Notes: generated from the letters alone by a model not told the origin. A stretch of 64,000 nucleotides of DNA from Sycobia sp. Sy_11 (GCA_018907035.1 JACCIC010000177.1:1-64000), one strand, 5' to 3'. Shown: positions 10,387 through 22,607, counted from the stretch's first letter. Numbers and translations are program-made.

Positions 10387-13300
10387 ACAATAGATTATTC
10401 ACCGAAATAATGATAGGTGACTATAAAATAAATGCACTTATCGATACGGGATCCGCCAGCTCGTACGTAAGTAAACAAATCGCCGAAGTCTGTTTACGTT
10501 ATGGCTTTCAAAATAAAGAAAGTAATAGAATAGCTGTATTAGCCGACGGCTCCGAAACGAAATTAGGTGATTTAATTTCGGGGCATATATATACAAAAGG
10601 ATTACGGCTTTTTCAAGATTTCCTGGTATTGAACACGTTAAATCAACCAATGATTCTCGGAATGGATGCACTAAGAAAATTAAATACGGAAATTCGAATA
10701 AATAATCGAATTATTTTTCATATAAAAAATGCACCAACCGAACATATTTGTGAAATAGAAGACAGTGGTTTAACATACTTAAAGCCACACGAAAAAATAA
10801 TAATGGACAAATTTATTGCTGAAGAAAAACAAAAATTAGAAAATACAAAAGGGCCAACACCATTGTTGCAACACAAAATTATATTGGAAGAAACTACTCC
10901 AATTAAACAAAAATATCGACCAAAGAATCCGATTATGCAAAATATCATAAATTCGGAAGTCGATAAAATGCTGCAAGAAGGTGTAATCCAACCGTCCAGC
11001 AGTCCATGGAGCTCGCCTATCGTGATGGTAAAAAAGAAAAATGGCGAGGATCGTTTTTGCGTAGACTTTCGAAAAATTAATAAAGTCACGAAAAAAGATG
11101 CATACCCATTACCGCAAATCAACGCCATTTTAGATAAATTAACCGAAGCCAGATATCTATCCACCATTGATTTGAAAAGTGGCTACTGGCAGGTAGCACT
11201 TACACCATAAAGTCGACCGATTACCGCATTTACCGTCCCTGGCAAGGGATTATTTGAATTCACCGTCATGCCCTTTGGCTTACACTCCGCACCTGCAACA
11301 TTCCAGCGATTATTGGATCAGGTGATTACCGGCGAAATGGCCCCAAATGTTTTTGCATACCTGGATGACATTGTCATCATTTCAAAAACCTTTGAAGACC
11401 ATTTAAAAATACTAAAAGAAGTGTTTCAACGTCTAAGAAACGCAAAGCTAAAACCGAATTTCGAAAAATGCAATTTTGTCCGTCCACAACTTAAATATCT
11501 AGGTCACATTGTAGATAAAGATGGCCTGCACACCGATCCAGAAAAAACTGCAGCCGTCGCTAATTTATCTCCGCCTAGAAATTCAAAAGAAATTCAAAGA
11601 TTTATGGGACTAATTTCATGGTACCGACGATTTCTAAAAGACGTTTCCAATGTTGCTGCTCCTCTACATAAACTAATAAAGAAAAAAACGAAATGGGAAT
11701 GGGGAGAACCGCAGCAAAAGGCATTTGATGAAATTAAAAGATTATTAACAAAAGCACCGATCCTGGCTTGCCCAGACTGGGAAAAACCGTTCGTTCTCCA
11801 GACTGATGCAAGCACAGAAGGACTAGGAGCCGCCCTTACTCAACCATACGAAAAAGCGGAACGTATTATTGCTTATGCTAGTCGCACTCTCACGCCAGCA
11901 GAAAAAAATTATTCTGCAACTGAGCTTGAGTGTTTGGCCATTAAATGGGGCATCTGGAAATTCAGAGACTATCTAGAAGGATACCATTTTATTGTACTGA
12001 CCGATCACCAGTCTTTAAAATGGTTAAATAAGATAGAAAATCCGTCAGGACGTTTAGCCAGATGGGCCCTCGAACTCAGTCAATACGATTTTGAAATCAA
12101 ATATCGGCCAGGCAACGATAATTTGCTCGCCGATACACTGTCTCGACAGCCCGTAGAAATTTGTAATATAAACACACCCGAGGAAGACTGGTATATGAAA
12201 TGTTTAACAACAGTCAAAGCCGACCCGGAAAATAATCCCGACTACTGTATAGAGAATAATAAACTATACAAACATATATTACATACACTCGATTTTAATG
12301 AAATAGACGAGTCGACACAATGGAAAAAATGTGTTCCAAAAAGTGAACAAAATGACGTACTCGAAAAAATGCATAATGACCCGACTGCAGGACATCTGGG
12401 TGTTGCAAAAACACTTGCACGCCTAGCAAAATTATTTTATTGGCCAGGCATGCTCAGAATGGCCGCTAAATATGTAAGAAATTGTAATATATGCCAACAA
12501 TACAAAACATCACAGCAAGCACCTGCGGGAATGATGCACGCAACCCAAGTTAAACGACCTTGGGAAATAGTATCTGTCGATTTAGTCGGACCATTACCTC
12601 GTTCGACAAAATTAAATACTTGGCTCTTAGTCATGCAAGACAAAATGACAAAATGGATTGAACTACGACCACTGCGTAAAGCTACAGGAAAAGCTGTGAC
12701 AAATGCAGTTCGAGAACAAATAATTCTACGACACGGATGCCCTAACACGATAATATCGGATAATGGGCGACAGTTTATAAGTAAGAATTTTTTAACGTTA
12801 TTAAAACAATCAAAAATCATACACCGACGTTCACCTCCGTATACACCGCAGTGTAACCCTGTAGAACGGGCAAACCGAGTCATAAAAACGATGATTGCAC
12901 AATATGTAGGCGGAAACCAGAGAACATGGGATCGAGTCCTACCCGATATAGCGTTCGCATACAACACAGCTCATTGCAAATCTACCGGTTATACACCCGC
13001 CTATTTAAATTATGGCCGAGAATTATGCCCACCGGGAATAAAAATGACAATGAACAAACACTCAACACAGGTCGATAGTAAAAACCGATTGAAACAAATA
13101 CAGGAAGCTCTAGATCTCGCAAGAATACAATTGGCGCGAAATTTTCAGAGACAGAAACACTACTACGACCTGAGACGCCGAATATGGACGCCTAGGATTG
13201 GAGAAAAAGTATTAAAAAGAACACACGAACTATCCAATAAACAGGCAGTATTCAATGCAAAACTAGCGTCTAAATACGAGGGACCTGACTGTGATACGAC

Positions 13301-13478
13301 GACACCCAGTAAACCGATGAACAAATTCCAACTTCCGGATGGGCAAGTCTTGCTATATCCACAAGGATATGTACGCTACCGGGCGCGTATCGGAGATACC
13401 CGGTACCTACTCAGAATTATAAGAGAAACGGGACAGGTGCGACGAGCTACCGCCTTAAAAAACGTAAGTAAAAAGTAA
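10308..13478 (+). pseudogene. pol: Pol polyprotein (PR-RT-RNase H-integrase), one in-frame stop
   Basis: The frame is -1 relative to gag, which suggests frameshifted expression, though I see no canonical X-XXY-YYZ heptamer in the overlap. Domains in order: aspartic protease ('LIDTGSASSYV' near 10435); RT fingers and palm ('DFRKINKVTKKDAYPLP' near 11065, 'YLDDI' near 11360); RNase H ('QTDAS' near 11801, 'TDHQSLKWL' near 12000, 'ADTLSR' near 12130); integrase HHCC finger (12370-12500); and integrase core with D ('SVDLVGP'), D ('SDNGRQF') and E ('NPVERANR') near 12575, 12758 and 12858. A 'KYEGP' C-terminal module follows near 13275. A single TAA at 11208-11210, between the RT fingers and palm, splits it into 300- and 736-codon pieces; the rest is open. 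As it stands the copy should not make a full polyprotein. Confidence 0.9.
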
Positions 13479-13536
13479 TAATACTTTCGTTCGTCCTAAG
13501 CAAAAATTTACGTTAGATAGATAAATTTCCGCTCCC

Positions 13537-13551
13537 GAAAAGAGGGGGAAA
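13537..13551 (+). promoter_or_regulatory. polypurine tract
   Basis: GAAAAGAGGGGGAAA directly precedes the TGTAAC of LTR2, the expected primer for plus-strand DNA synthesis. Confidence 0.9.
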
Positions 13552-14845
13552 TGTAACGGGAAAAAGAGTAGGATAAATTAACTTATTACCGTGATAACAG
13601 TTATTATAAATGTAAGGTCATAATAAATAGGCACACATATACACGAAATGATTACTATAAATAAACAAACAAACACAACATAGAATAGAATAAATAGAAT
13701 AAAATAATTTAACCAATAGAAACAGTATCACCGTATTTTTAAATAATAACCAATCAGATTTTTGTAACGTACTTTTTCCGTGTATAAAAGTACGCTAAAT
13801 TTTGCAAAGAGCACGGTTCGTTTTCGGCACTCGTCGAGGAAGGATACCTCCCGAGTGACGAAGAGAACTGTCATCTACCGACCGATAATATTCTGTGTTT
13901 TTTCCTGGATGAAAAAAAACTCTTTCTCGAGGCCAAAGGAAAAACCCCTTTACTCGTAAGAAAAGAGTTAAAAATTACCGACTCAGAAGAACGGGCGCTC
14001 CCGACTTCTGATAAAGTAATTCTTTTTCACATAGGAAATAATCCAGAAAGACCGCCGGGAGACAAAATTAAAATCGACCTAATTTAATTCGGGGAAAAGG
14101 CGCTCCTTTTCGTCAAATTAAATTACCAGACGGCTATTAATCACGAGGCGCACCTCGAATTAATGCCAGACCGACCGGCGACCGAAAATCTGCAAGTCAT
14201 CATAACGTTGATCGACTAATATTATAAATATAAGAAGTAAATGCTGTAAAATAAATCAAAAGGAAAACGGAGTTTTACTAAGGAAAAAGAAATACTTATT
14301 CCTGAGTAAAATACTGAACTCTTATATATCACTAGCTAAGGCGCACCTTAGCGTGATATAAAAGAGAGAATAAAGATTTATTCAGATATTGCGAAAGAAA
14401 CTCCGTGTAAACAGACGGACCGCTTCTATAAACCGTTTAAGTAAATAGCGTAAACAAAGCGAGCAAGCACTGGGTCAAGGCCGTCTGAATTCGTAGAAAC
14501 CTAGATAATCCAATTAATAAGTAGACAGAAAATAAAATAAAATTGCCAGCGCTAATAATTAATTTATAAATCGTTATTCTTTTATGTTGCAGGGTATCTA
14601 CACCGAGATGCCAATAAAGTAGAAGTTATTTCTTATTTTTTTTTTATCAATTTATTATTATTTTAATTATTTGTATTGTATAATTTATAGAAAAATATAT
14701 ATATTGTTATTTTTTTTTAAACATAACGAGTATCAAATCATTCACCCGAAAACTTGTCCTGATACGTTCCTCCATCCGAATCACATATCCTGAAAACCCC
14801 AGAGAATTCCAATAAAAATAAAGCGGAAGGAGAAGGAACGTTACA
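13552..14845 (+). repeat. middle LTR (LTR2)
   Basis: 1294 bp, serving as 3' LTR of the first unit and 5' LTR of the second. It differs from LTR1 by a replaced segment near 14160-14195, a one-base longer T run near 14636-14645 and several substitutions (for example 'TTTTAATTATTTGTATTG' where LTR1 and LTR3 have 'TTTGAATTATTTTTATTG'). Confidence 0.92.
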
Positions 14846-14970
14846 TGGCGTCCGAACAGGGACCTGATAAAAAAGTCCGGTGAATGATTTGAACTACAAT
14901 ATTAGAATTAAAAGTGTACGGCCAAAAATTAAATTTCTTTTATAAATTAAAATTTTTTGCTTAAAGAAAA

Positions 14971-16026
14971 ATGTCTACCCCGCGCGTATCCTGGATATAC
15001 CGTCTCACTAAAGATGAGTTGATAGAAGAGTTGACAAAAATAAATGTAGATAGTGAAGGCAGTGTACCTTTATTAGAATCACGGTTGGTATCGTACGTAC
15101 GAACACATCCGGAAGGATATATCGATAAACCAGCTGATGCTCCAGAATACAAAGAAGATTTAGATAGAACCGAAGAATTAGAAAAATTGGAAGCAGAATT
15201 ACATCGACTGCGAAATGAAAAAAATAGACCAAGTACCTCATCCCCTACAACTGATACATTATCGCCAATAAAAAGGATGGCAGAGGAAAATCACCAAATT
15301 TTTAACACAGCAATTCATACCGGCGAAACGACAAATCCAACTACGAGAGTTCTCGATCAAATGAGAAAATGGAATTGTCATTTTGACGGAAAAGATTTAT
15401 ATGCATTTCTCGAACGTGTAAGAGAATTACAAAAGGCATATAGATATACAGATGAACAAATTTTACAAGGATATCCCGAGTTACTCCGAGGTGATGCACA
15501 ATTGTGGTATCGAAACTATGCAGCAAGCATAAATACATTGGAGGAACTTGAAACGGAACTGCGGAATTTCTACTTATCACCAGGAGAATTAAGAAATCTC
15601 GATCTACAAATTAGTAATAGAAAACAAGCAATAACAGAAACAATACGATCATTCGTAAACACTGTTATGACGCTTATGCGACGCCGAGGAGGATACGATG
15701 AAGCTAAACAAATAGAGACGATCTATTATAATATGCGAGCCGAATATCGTATACATGTCCCGAGAAGCGCAATTACTAAAACGGTACATATAATCCAGAA
15801 AATAGAAGAGTACCTGAAAAGTAAAGAGGAGTCCGAAATCGAGGCAAAATTAAATGCCAACTCACCCAGTAAATTTATACACCCAAACATAAATATAAGA
15901 AGTAAATGCTGTAAAATAAATCAAAAGGAAAACGGAGTTTTACTAAGGAAAAAGAAATACTTATTCCTGAGTAAAATACTGAACTCTTATATATCACTAG
16001 CTAAGGCGCACCTTAGCGTGATATAA
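14971..16026 (+). pseudogene. truncated gag fused to LTR sequence
   Basis: Second copy of gag. Codons 1-306 match the 9211 gene, with one visible substitution (Lys to Glu near residue 72). At 15889/15890 the sequence jumps from gag into the middle of an LTR, removing the zinc knuckles, all of pol and the first half of LTR3. The frame stays open for another ~45 codons translated from LTR DNA before stopping at 16026, giving a 351-codon chimera. At most one base of homology is visible at the junction, consistent with an end-joining deletion after integration. There is no reason to think the chimera is used. Confidence 0.88.
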
Positions 16027-16509
16027 AAGAGAGAATAAAGATTTATTCAGATATTGCGAAAGAAACTCCGTGTAAACAGACGGACCGCTTCTATAAACCG
16101 TTTAAGTAAATAGCGTAAACAAAGCGAGCAAGCACTGGGTCAAGGCCGTCTGAATTCGTAGAAACCTAGATAATCCAATTAATAAGTAGACAGAAAATAA
16201 AATAAAATTGCCAGCGCTAATAATTAATTTATAAATCGTTATTCTTTTATGTTGCAGGGTATCTACACCGAGATGCCAATAAAGTAGAAGTTATTTCTTA
16301 TTTTTTTTTATCAATTTATTATTATTTGAATTATTTTTATTGTATAATTTATAGAAAAATATATATATTGTTATTTTTTTTTAAACATAACGAGTATCAA
16401 ATCATTCACCCGAAAACTTGTCCTGATACGTTCCTCCATCCGAATCACATATCCTGAAAACCCCAGAGAATTCCAATAAAAATAAAGCGGAAGGAGAAGG
16501 AACGTTACA
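15890..16509 (+). repeat. partial 3' LTR (LTR3)
   Basis: The last 620 bp of the LTR, ending GTTACA. It has the same length as the equivalent part of LTR1 (8466-9085) and shares LTR1's states at sites where LTR2 differs. The U3 half is deleted. Confidence 0.92.
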
Positions 16510-16680
16510 AATCCTTTTATGAACATGGTATAGAAAAGATGGAAAGGCGTTGGAACGATTGTATCCTTCTAAAAGTAGATTATATTGATCAATAAAAATG
16601 ATTTTTGAAGAAAAATTTGTTTTCGTTGTTAGGCTCGGGACTTATTGAACGACTGTTATATATATATATATATATATTAT
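16510..16680 (+). pseudogene. mariner transposase, 3' part
   Basis: Continuation of the transposase interrupted at 7800, after the AATC duplication. It encodes the C-terminal 'EHGIEKMERRWNDCILL' region and a stop near 16590, then a short 3' flank into a (TA)n tract (about 16657-16677). It shows that the LTR element landed inside an existing mariner. Confidence 0.85.
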
Positions 16681-17767
16681 AACGTAATATTCTTCCGCAC
16701 GTTATATGTTTGTCATTTACTGATATACGCCAATTTACGCAATCTTTCCGAGCTCTGCAATTGATGATACGCGAATTGACGCCTTGGAATGATCAAGGCT
16801 ACTGCACCGTGAGAAGGCGTGTGCTTGGTGGCAGTCAGACGGCGTGGCCTTCGACGGAATTGCTGTCCTACGCTGTGCCCTTTCATCAAGCATCCATATC
16901 TCCTTCTTCACCGGCGCTCCCCTGGAACTTTCATGGCCCTTTAGCAGGACGAAGCCGCTGGAGCACGGATGCACGGAATCGGGCGAATTCCGATTTTCCG
17001 AACGAGTATGACAAGCGAACGCTCTGCGTCGCTTGATACGAAATATGAGTAAAAACACAAGTCAAGGATATACGATATACAGCGAACGGTTCGATTAAGC
17101 TCTGTGCAAAACGAAGTATCTGCACAGAACGACGTCTCGAAGCGAAGTCCTCTTCACGCCGCTCTTTCTTTGATTCGTCCGTTTTCCTCTTCTTCTGCCT
17201 TGATGGCCTGAGCGAAGCCTGGATAATTCAATCGAGTTTTTCTACTTGTGGCCCGATTTTCCGCAAGAGGTTCGCTAACTGGTTCCTTCACGCGGAAATC
17301 TGGCGTGATATCCGCTGACGAGCTATACTGTACAGACGTTCAGTTTAGTATATATATACTATAATATAATATAAATATAAAAAGCCCTATTTTTTAAGTC
17401 AAATAGACCTTTTAAAGAATTCCATGCAGCTATTCATCAGAAAATGTCTGTAGATCTAGGGTGAAACGTACAAAAATACAAAACGTACAGTCGTATTCTA
17501 TAGATTCAAATGTTGTAACCATGTAAATTCCACATTTCAAATAAATTTTTTGTTGCATATTTTATTTCATAATTCTTATAAAATAAAGCGTTCAGTTTTG
17601 TCTTAATCACCTGGGGGAGAATTGCCAATGTCAATAACATTTCTTTGTGACACATATTCAGTGATATTTAAAATTTAATTTGTTTAAATTTATTTGAACA
17701 ATTATTCATTCTATGCATCATATAATTATAGCTGCAATGCATATTACATTAATTTTTTTATTTTTAG
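16681..17767. other. unclassified DNA upstream of the NOS exon
   Basis: 16690-17340 is more GC-rich than its surroundings and has open frames on both strands (plus 16710-17036, minus 16735-17058), none with a recognisable domain. It may be part of an unrecognised transposon. 17340-17767 is AT-rich intron leading into the acceptor at 17766-17767. Confidence 0.5.
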
Positions 17768-17849
17768 CTTTGAAGAAATGCCATAATAAAAATGTTGCTA
17801 TGTATAAATTACATAAAAGAACACATCTGAGTCGGAATGAACTTACAGG
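17768..17849 (+). CDS. NOS: nitric oxide synthase exon (FMN/FAD linker)
   Basis: An 82-nt exon between acceptor TTTTTTATTTTTAG and donor GG|GTAAGA. It enters in phase 1 (two bases complete a codon) and leaves in phase 2. The only open frame reads 'LKKCHNKNVAMYKLHKRTHL' then 'SRNELTG', matching the NOS segment just after the flavodoxin domain, where a 'HK..V....L....NL' pattern precedes the FAD domain. NOS makes nitric oxide from L-arginine; this part belongs to the reductase half that passes NADPH electrons through FAD and FMN to the haem. The short match would be weak alone, but the phase and sequence continue exactly into the exon at 38312. Upstream oxygenase, calmodulin and FMN exons are not in the window. 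Confidence 0.8.
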
Positions 17850-20800
17850 GTAAGATTATTTTTTGGAATTCTAGAAAATTGCACACATTTATAGTCAGAT
17901 TTATCACCATATGTACATATAGCCAGATTTATAGAAATAGCATCATAAAGTTACTATTGATTAATAAATAATGATGAAATATTTATGATCTTATTTATTC
18001 TTCATATGACTGATTTAGCTATATTTTTAAGCCATAATTGTTAAATCAACTTTTTAGTTACATGCAGAATATAATAATATATTTTAGAATATATTACTAT
18101 TAAGTTCCAGTAGCATCAAAATAATAATAATAAAGAAATATATTAAGGACCTGGAATATGTTCATGCTGCTATTCTTTAATCAAAGTTTTATTTACAATA
18201 TGAGGAATAAAATTATTTTATTCAAAGTAGACGGCGATCAATAGAAACCACTTGCTTCCAACTTTCTCGCAGTATATAAATTCTGTATAGAAAAAACGAA
18301 ATACCTTCTAAATCCATCGAGGAATAGATTCATTTTTAGCTTTTTAGAATCAAAACGCTGGTCAGCTAAACCATGTGTAATTGAAGAGAGTATTTAGTTT
18401 TTCAATAGTTTTGCAATTAGATAGTTTTTCAATAGTTTTGCTACGTAAGGTCGAACGTTACCGTATAATAAAATCACATTCTTGGATATCGATTCATAAA
18501 GTAAACAGCTTTAGCGATATCCGGCGATAGTCGCAATTGGTTTAAACATATCATAACAGACAATCCTGAAGCATGGCAGATAATATCCTACAATATATTA
18601 TTTCACGATACCGTGCAAAATACCCATTGAAGCAGTAGTTTACATGTGACAAATCGCTGTTGAACATATTTTATCTTCTATTCACCAGATGTGCCGTAGC
18701 TTCCGAGTCACGCTGAGCACTTTCAAATATTTTCAACCAGTTGACTCATCTGCTTGCAATGTTTTTTGCAATCCCGTAAACATTTGTCATTTGTCCTGAT
18801 TGAGTAAGTTCTCTAACTCTTTACGTTGATAGTTTTTCAGTGAGCCAAAGCGTTCTTTAACTTCAAAATAATTTAAGTTCAAAATTTAATTTAAATTCAA
18901 ATTAATTTAAGTTCAAAATAATTATTTTTAATTATCAAATGTTTTTTCTTTTAAATATTTCATCAGATTTTAAGTATCAGAACTAACATGTGCATATCGT
19001 ATTTGACAGAGTATTGCTATTATATGTTCATTAGCTGCATATTTCTTTTAAAAAAGTAGTGAAATAAAATTCTCCACAAATATAGATTATCTGGCACAAA
19101 AGTAGACATTTTCATGTTCAAGTTTGATGCCAACTAATAAAAAACTACTTTGTTTATTTTAATTTCAACTATTGTACATCTAAATTTAAGTTTAGATTTA
19201 GTGGTTTTAACATACGTAAACATGCGTAATTCCATATATGGAATAATGCTATACTATGCTTTCGTTAAATTTTCTCGGCCTGTATTATTTAACATGAACT
19301 GAATAATAATTAATTAACATTTACATAATGAACATCTAAAATTTATAATCATATGTCTTCTCTATAGCTTTTATAATTTTTAACGTAGAGCTATAATTAA
19401 AAAACTTATGTTGGTGAAATTTAATATGAAATGAAATAATCGTTGGATTACATAATAATAATTACGTAAATAAACATTGAATACGTTCAGAGAGGAACAA
19501 CGCTAAACAGAAGTCTTGGAAAAAATGTAATAGTTTATAAATGTTGCGTATATAAACATACTTTCTTAACTAGAAGTTATTTAGATGGGTAATAAAAATT
19601 ACCCATACCTACTATACAAACGATGTCGCCACGATCTTATTAAGGAGAGTAACATGACCAAAACAAGCGTTTTGATTTGTCGATTAAACATCACTCTATC
19701 TCGGAGAAGGGATTTAGGTTGTGAATACGTTGTCGGTATCTACTTCTTTCTAAGAAGCACGGGTGATGCTACGACAATGATCTCTTCAAAATCCAAATAG
19801 TCGACCCATAGCCATTTAGTCATTCCATCTAAATTCGTTTGAGGTATGAAACCACCGGTATCTCACCCTCTCCCGTAGCTCGTTCTAGTTACCTCTCTTA
19901 ATGATACTACCCGCTATCACGAGCTGTACTTATCTTCTATGTATCGGCTGATAAAGATTTTGGCTGCACTCGTATAAATAAATATTATAATTCACAAACA
20001 AATAGGTTTAAATTTAATAAATTTAGCCACAAAATAATAACAAGATAAAGTATAAATTTTATAATAATTTTTAATAATTTTGAAACTGTTAGAAACGCAC
20101 TTCATAGAAGAACCAGTAAAAAGGCAGAGTGTCGATCTGTCGAGAAGTTTCCTCTCGCAGTCTTATTGGCCCGGATATAAAAGCTTTGTTTTAAAGCTAT
20201 TAGTATCTATTTTTTATAGAAAAACATCCATATTGAAAATTCCCAAATTTTGCTAAAATAAAGCATAAATTTCGGATCTACAGCTTTTAAAAACCAAATG
20301 ATTTTCCGGTTACGGCACCGATTGATACGAATTTATACTTTACACTAGGCAAAAGATGGTATTTCGTCATACTTATTTAGAAGCATAACTTACAGCTTTC
20401 GAAAATAGTAACCACATTTTCCTTAAAGCAAGTTATACATTTAAGAAATACAGCTTCCGAAGATCTAAAGATTTTCTGCTCACAACACTGATGGATTTCA
20501 AATATACAACTTACCAATAGGAAAAAATTGTGGTATTTTCCAGTCACAGCACTGATAACTTGAAATTCCCTGAGAGACTTTTAAACCTTTATTATTCATT
20601 TAGTAATACATGATTACTATTATAAACTTTCATTTAATAAATGTACACTATTCTTCGCACCCTTGCAAAATATCGATTATTTAATAACACAATAATATAT
20701 ATCATATATATATATATATATATATTATCTTGTAAGAAATATAACATCAATATTGCAGTACGAAAGTATTCTGTCAGCCTTTTAACTTCTCTTCACTTCC

Positions 20801-21148
20801 CAGAGCTAATATTTACTTAGTATTGATCAAACATCGGTCCTAATCCATCGCTTATCACTATTATCATAAGTCAATACCACTATTATGCATTACTAGCATC
20901 ACCCGTATTGGCTTCGCGCTAGATAATAATTTAACTGATTTATTGAATATTGACATGAATATTATTAATCTGAACAGGTTAATAATATCTAAATAAAAGG
21001 TATTGTACGTATAAATTTATATTCCTGTAAATAATGTTATATATCGTCGCTTCCCTATTTTACAGAAAATGTTTTGTTTGAATTTCATTTGAAACCGATA
21101 ACTAAATATTCTCGATATTTCATTTAAAATACAAAAATATATGATTAC
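17850..21148 (+). other. NOS intron, no recognisable element
   Basis: First 3.3 kb of a 20,462-bp intron, strongly AT-rich. A loose repeated motif ('ACAGCTT..' followed by 'ATTTTCC..' and 'CAGCACTGAT') recurs near 20280, 20390, 20450 and 20540, and a (TA)n run lies near 20700-20726. The frame at 19585-19800 has no recognisable domain. No transposon is identifiable. Confidence 0.5.
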
Positions 21149-21262
21149 TTTTTAAGTGGCAGCCGCTAACGTTAGACGTGTTTTTTTAGCTCGGTGATTT
21201 TCATTTGTCGAGCATTTTTCGGTTTTGTCGATCCAGCTTTAATTAAAACTTTATTATTATAC
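21149..21262. repeat. mariner-type 5' fragment interrupted by an intact mariner
   Basis: Matches 22783-22900 ('AAGTGGCAGCCGCTAACGTT' and onward). After the mariner at 21265-22550 the match resumes at 22553-22596. The 22783-22946 copy is uninterrupted and so shows the empty insertion site. Confidence 0.85.
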
Positions 21263-21264
21263 TA

Positions 21265-22550
21265 TTAGGAGTGTGAATAAGTCTTTCCCGTTTTTTGTAA
21301 GAGATGGCGCCACCAATACTGTGCGAGTATTCAATAGTTACATATGTCATAATCAAAGCTTATTCATATGTCAACAATTCCATACTAACACATTAGTTAA
21401 AATTTTTTCGCATCATAAATTTTTGATATCGTGAAAATGTCGAAATTTGAGCCGAGTCGACGTCATTTGCGAGAAGTTTCATTTTATTGGTTCAATTTGA
21501 AGAAATCTGCTGCCGAGACGCATCGATTGCTTCAGGAGGCTTATGGAGAAGGTTGTGTCGATGATTCAAGTGTTCGCGGATGGTTTCGACGCTTCAAAAG
21601 CGGTAATTTCGACGTGGAAGACAAGGAGCGTTCCGGGCGGCCGCAAATCTTTGAAGATCGAGAATTGGCGACTTTGCTTGATGAAGATTCTTGTCAAACG
21701 CAAGAAGAACTTGCTGAAGCATTGGGAGTTGACCGAACAACCATTTCCAAGCGTTTGAAAGCCATGGGAATGATCCAAAAGCAAGGAAATTGGGTGCCGT
21801 ACGAACTGAAGCTGAGAGACGTCGAACGGCGTTTTTTCACTTGCGAACAGCTGCTTCAGCGACATAAAAGAAAGGGTTTTCTGCATCGTATCGTGACTGG
21901 CGATGAAAAGTGGATACGTTACGATAATCCGAAGCGAAGAAAATCATGGGGACTACCCGGCCATGCATCATCATCGACAGCCAAGCCAAATATTCATGGC
22001 GCCAAACTCATGCTCTGTATATGGTGGTACCAGCTAGGTTTGGTTTACTATGAGCTTCTGAAACCGAATGAAAGGATCACAGGCGAGGTCTATCGACGAC
22101 AATTGATGCGTTTGAGCCGCGCACTGCGAGAAAAACGGCCACAATACTCCGACAGGCACGACAAAGTTATTTTGCAACATGACAATGCTCGCCCACATGT
22201 TGCACCGCCCTTGAAAACATACTTAGAAACGCTCAAATGGGAAGTCCTACCCCACCCGCCGTATAGTCCAGACGTTGCTCCGTCTGATTACCATCTCTTC
22301 AGATTGATGACGCATGGCCTGGCTGACCAGCACTTCCATTCCTACGAGGAAGCCAAAAAATGGGTGGATGACTGGATAGAGGCCAAACCGGTCGAATTTT
22401 TTCGCAACGGGATTCGTATGTTGCCAGAAAGATGGGAAAAAGTTGTAGCTAGCGATGGTCAATACTTTCAGTAATTCATTTGTAACCATTTTTTCACAAT
22501 AAAGGCTCAAAATTTGAAAAAAAACGGGAAAGACTTATTCACATACCTGA
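21265..22550 (+). mobile_element. complete mauritiana-type mariner, copy 1
   Basis: A 1286-bp element with TA duplications at 21263-21264 and 22551-22552. Its terminal inverted repeats share 'GTGAATAAGTCTTTCCCG': left end TTAGGAGTGTGAATAAG, right end the reverse complement of TCAGGTATGTGAATAAG. It contains one full-length transposase frame. It interrupts the repeat at 21149-21262/22553-22596. Length, ends, TA duplication and gene content are all those of an intact mariner. The two inverted repeats differ at a few outer positions. Confidence 0.93.
21437..22474 (+). CDS. mariner transposase (mauritiana type), intact
   Basis: 345-residue transposase, the same length as Mos1. It cuts the element at both ends and reinserts it at TA. 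I take the ATG at 21437; the in-frame codon six bases upstream is GTG. Residues 1-110 hold two helix-turn-helix DNA-binding regions ('WFRRFKSGNFDVEDKERSGR', 'EELAEALGVDRTTISKRLKA'). The linker has 'WVPYEL' (Mos1: WVPHEL). The DD34D triad sits at D156 ('GDEKW'), D249 ('HDNARPH') and D284 ('PSDYHLF'), the same numbering as Mos1, with 34 residues between the last two. Odd point: residue 198 is Tyr ('CIWWYQ'), where the second copy at 58232 and Mos1 have Asp. No stop or frameshift is present. Confidence 0.93.
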   Translation: MSKFEPSRRHLREVSFYWFNLKKSAAETHRLLQEAYGEGCVDDSSVRGWFRRFKSGNFDVEDKERSGRPQIFEDRELATLLDEDSCQTQEELAEALGVDRTTISKRLKAMGMIQKQGNWVPYELKLRDVERRFFTCEQLLQRHKRKGFLHRIVTGDEKWIRYDNPKRRKSWGLPGHASSSTAKPNIHGAKLMLCIWWYQLGLVYYELLKPNERITGEVYRRQLMRLSRALREKRPQYSDRHDKVILQHDNARPHVAPPLKTYLETLKWEVLPHPPYSPDVAPSDYHLFRLMTHGLADQHFHSYEEAKKWVDDWIEAKPVEFFRNGIRMLPERWEKVVASDGQYFQ

Positions 22551-22606
22551 TATAATGAGTTCGTATATTTTATGGGAACACATCGTACTTTTATTATAAA
22601 AATATA

Positions 22607-22607
<1 letters not shown>

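Larger units (their letters stand above)
7801..16509 (+). mobile_element. tandem Ty3/gypsy LTR retrotransposon (three LTRs)
   Basis: Composite element in the order LTR1 (7801-9085), gag, pol, LTR2 (13552-14845), truncated gag, partial LTR3 (15890-16509), flanked by a 4-bp AATC duplication and inserted in a mariner pseudogene. Each LTR starts TGTAAC and/or ends GTTACA. The pol order is protease, RT, RNase H, integrase, which defines Ty3/gypsy. No envelope-like frame fits between pol (13478) and LTR2. The long LTRs (about 1.29 kb) and the Lys-tRNA primer site recall the Osvaldo group of Drosophila, but that is from memory and needs an RT tree. LTR1 and LTR3 agree against LTR2, which suggests the outer pair arose in one reverse-transcription event. 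Confidence 0.92.

Noticed and set aside
16710..17058. Host exon in the GC-richer stretch before the NOS exon
   Set aside because: Long frames on both strands but no NOS flavodoxin motifs and no convincing splice pair; left unclassified.
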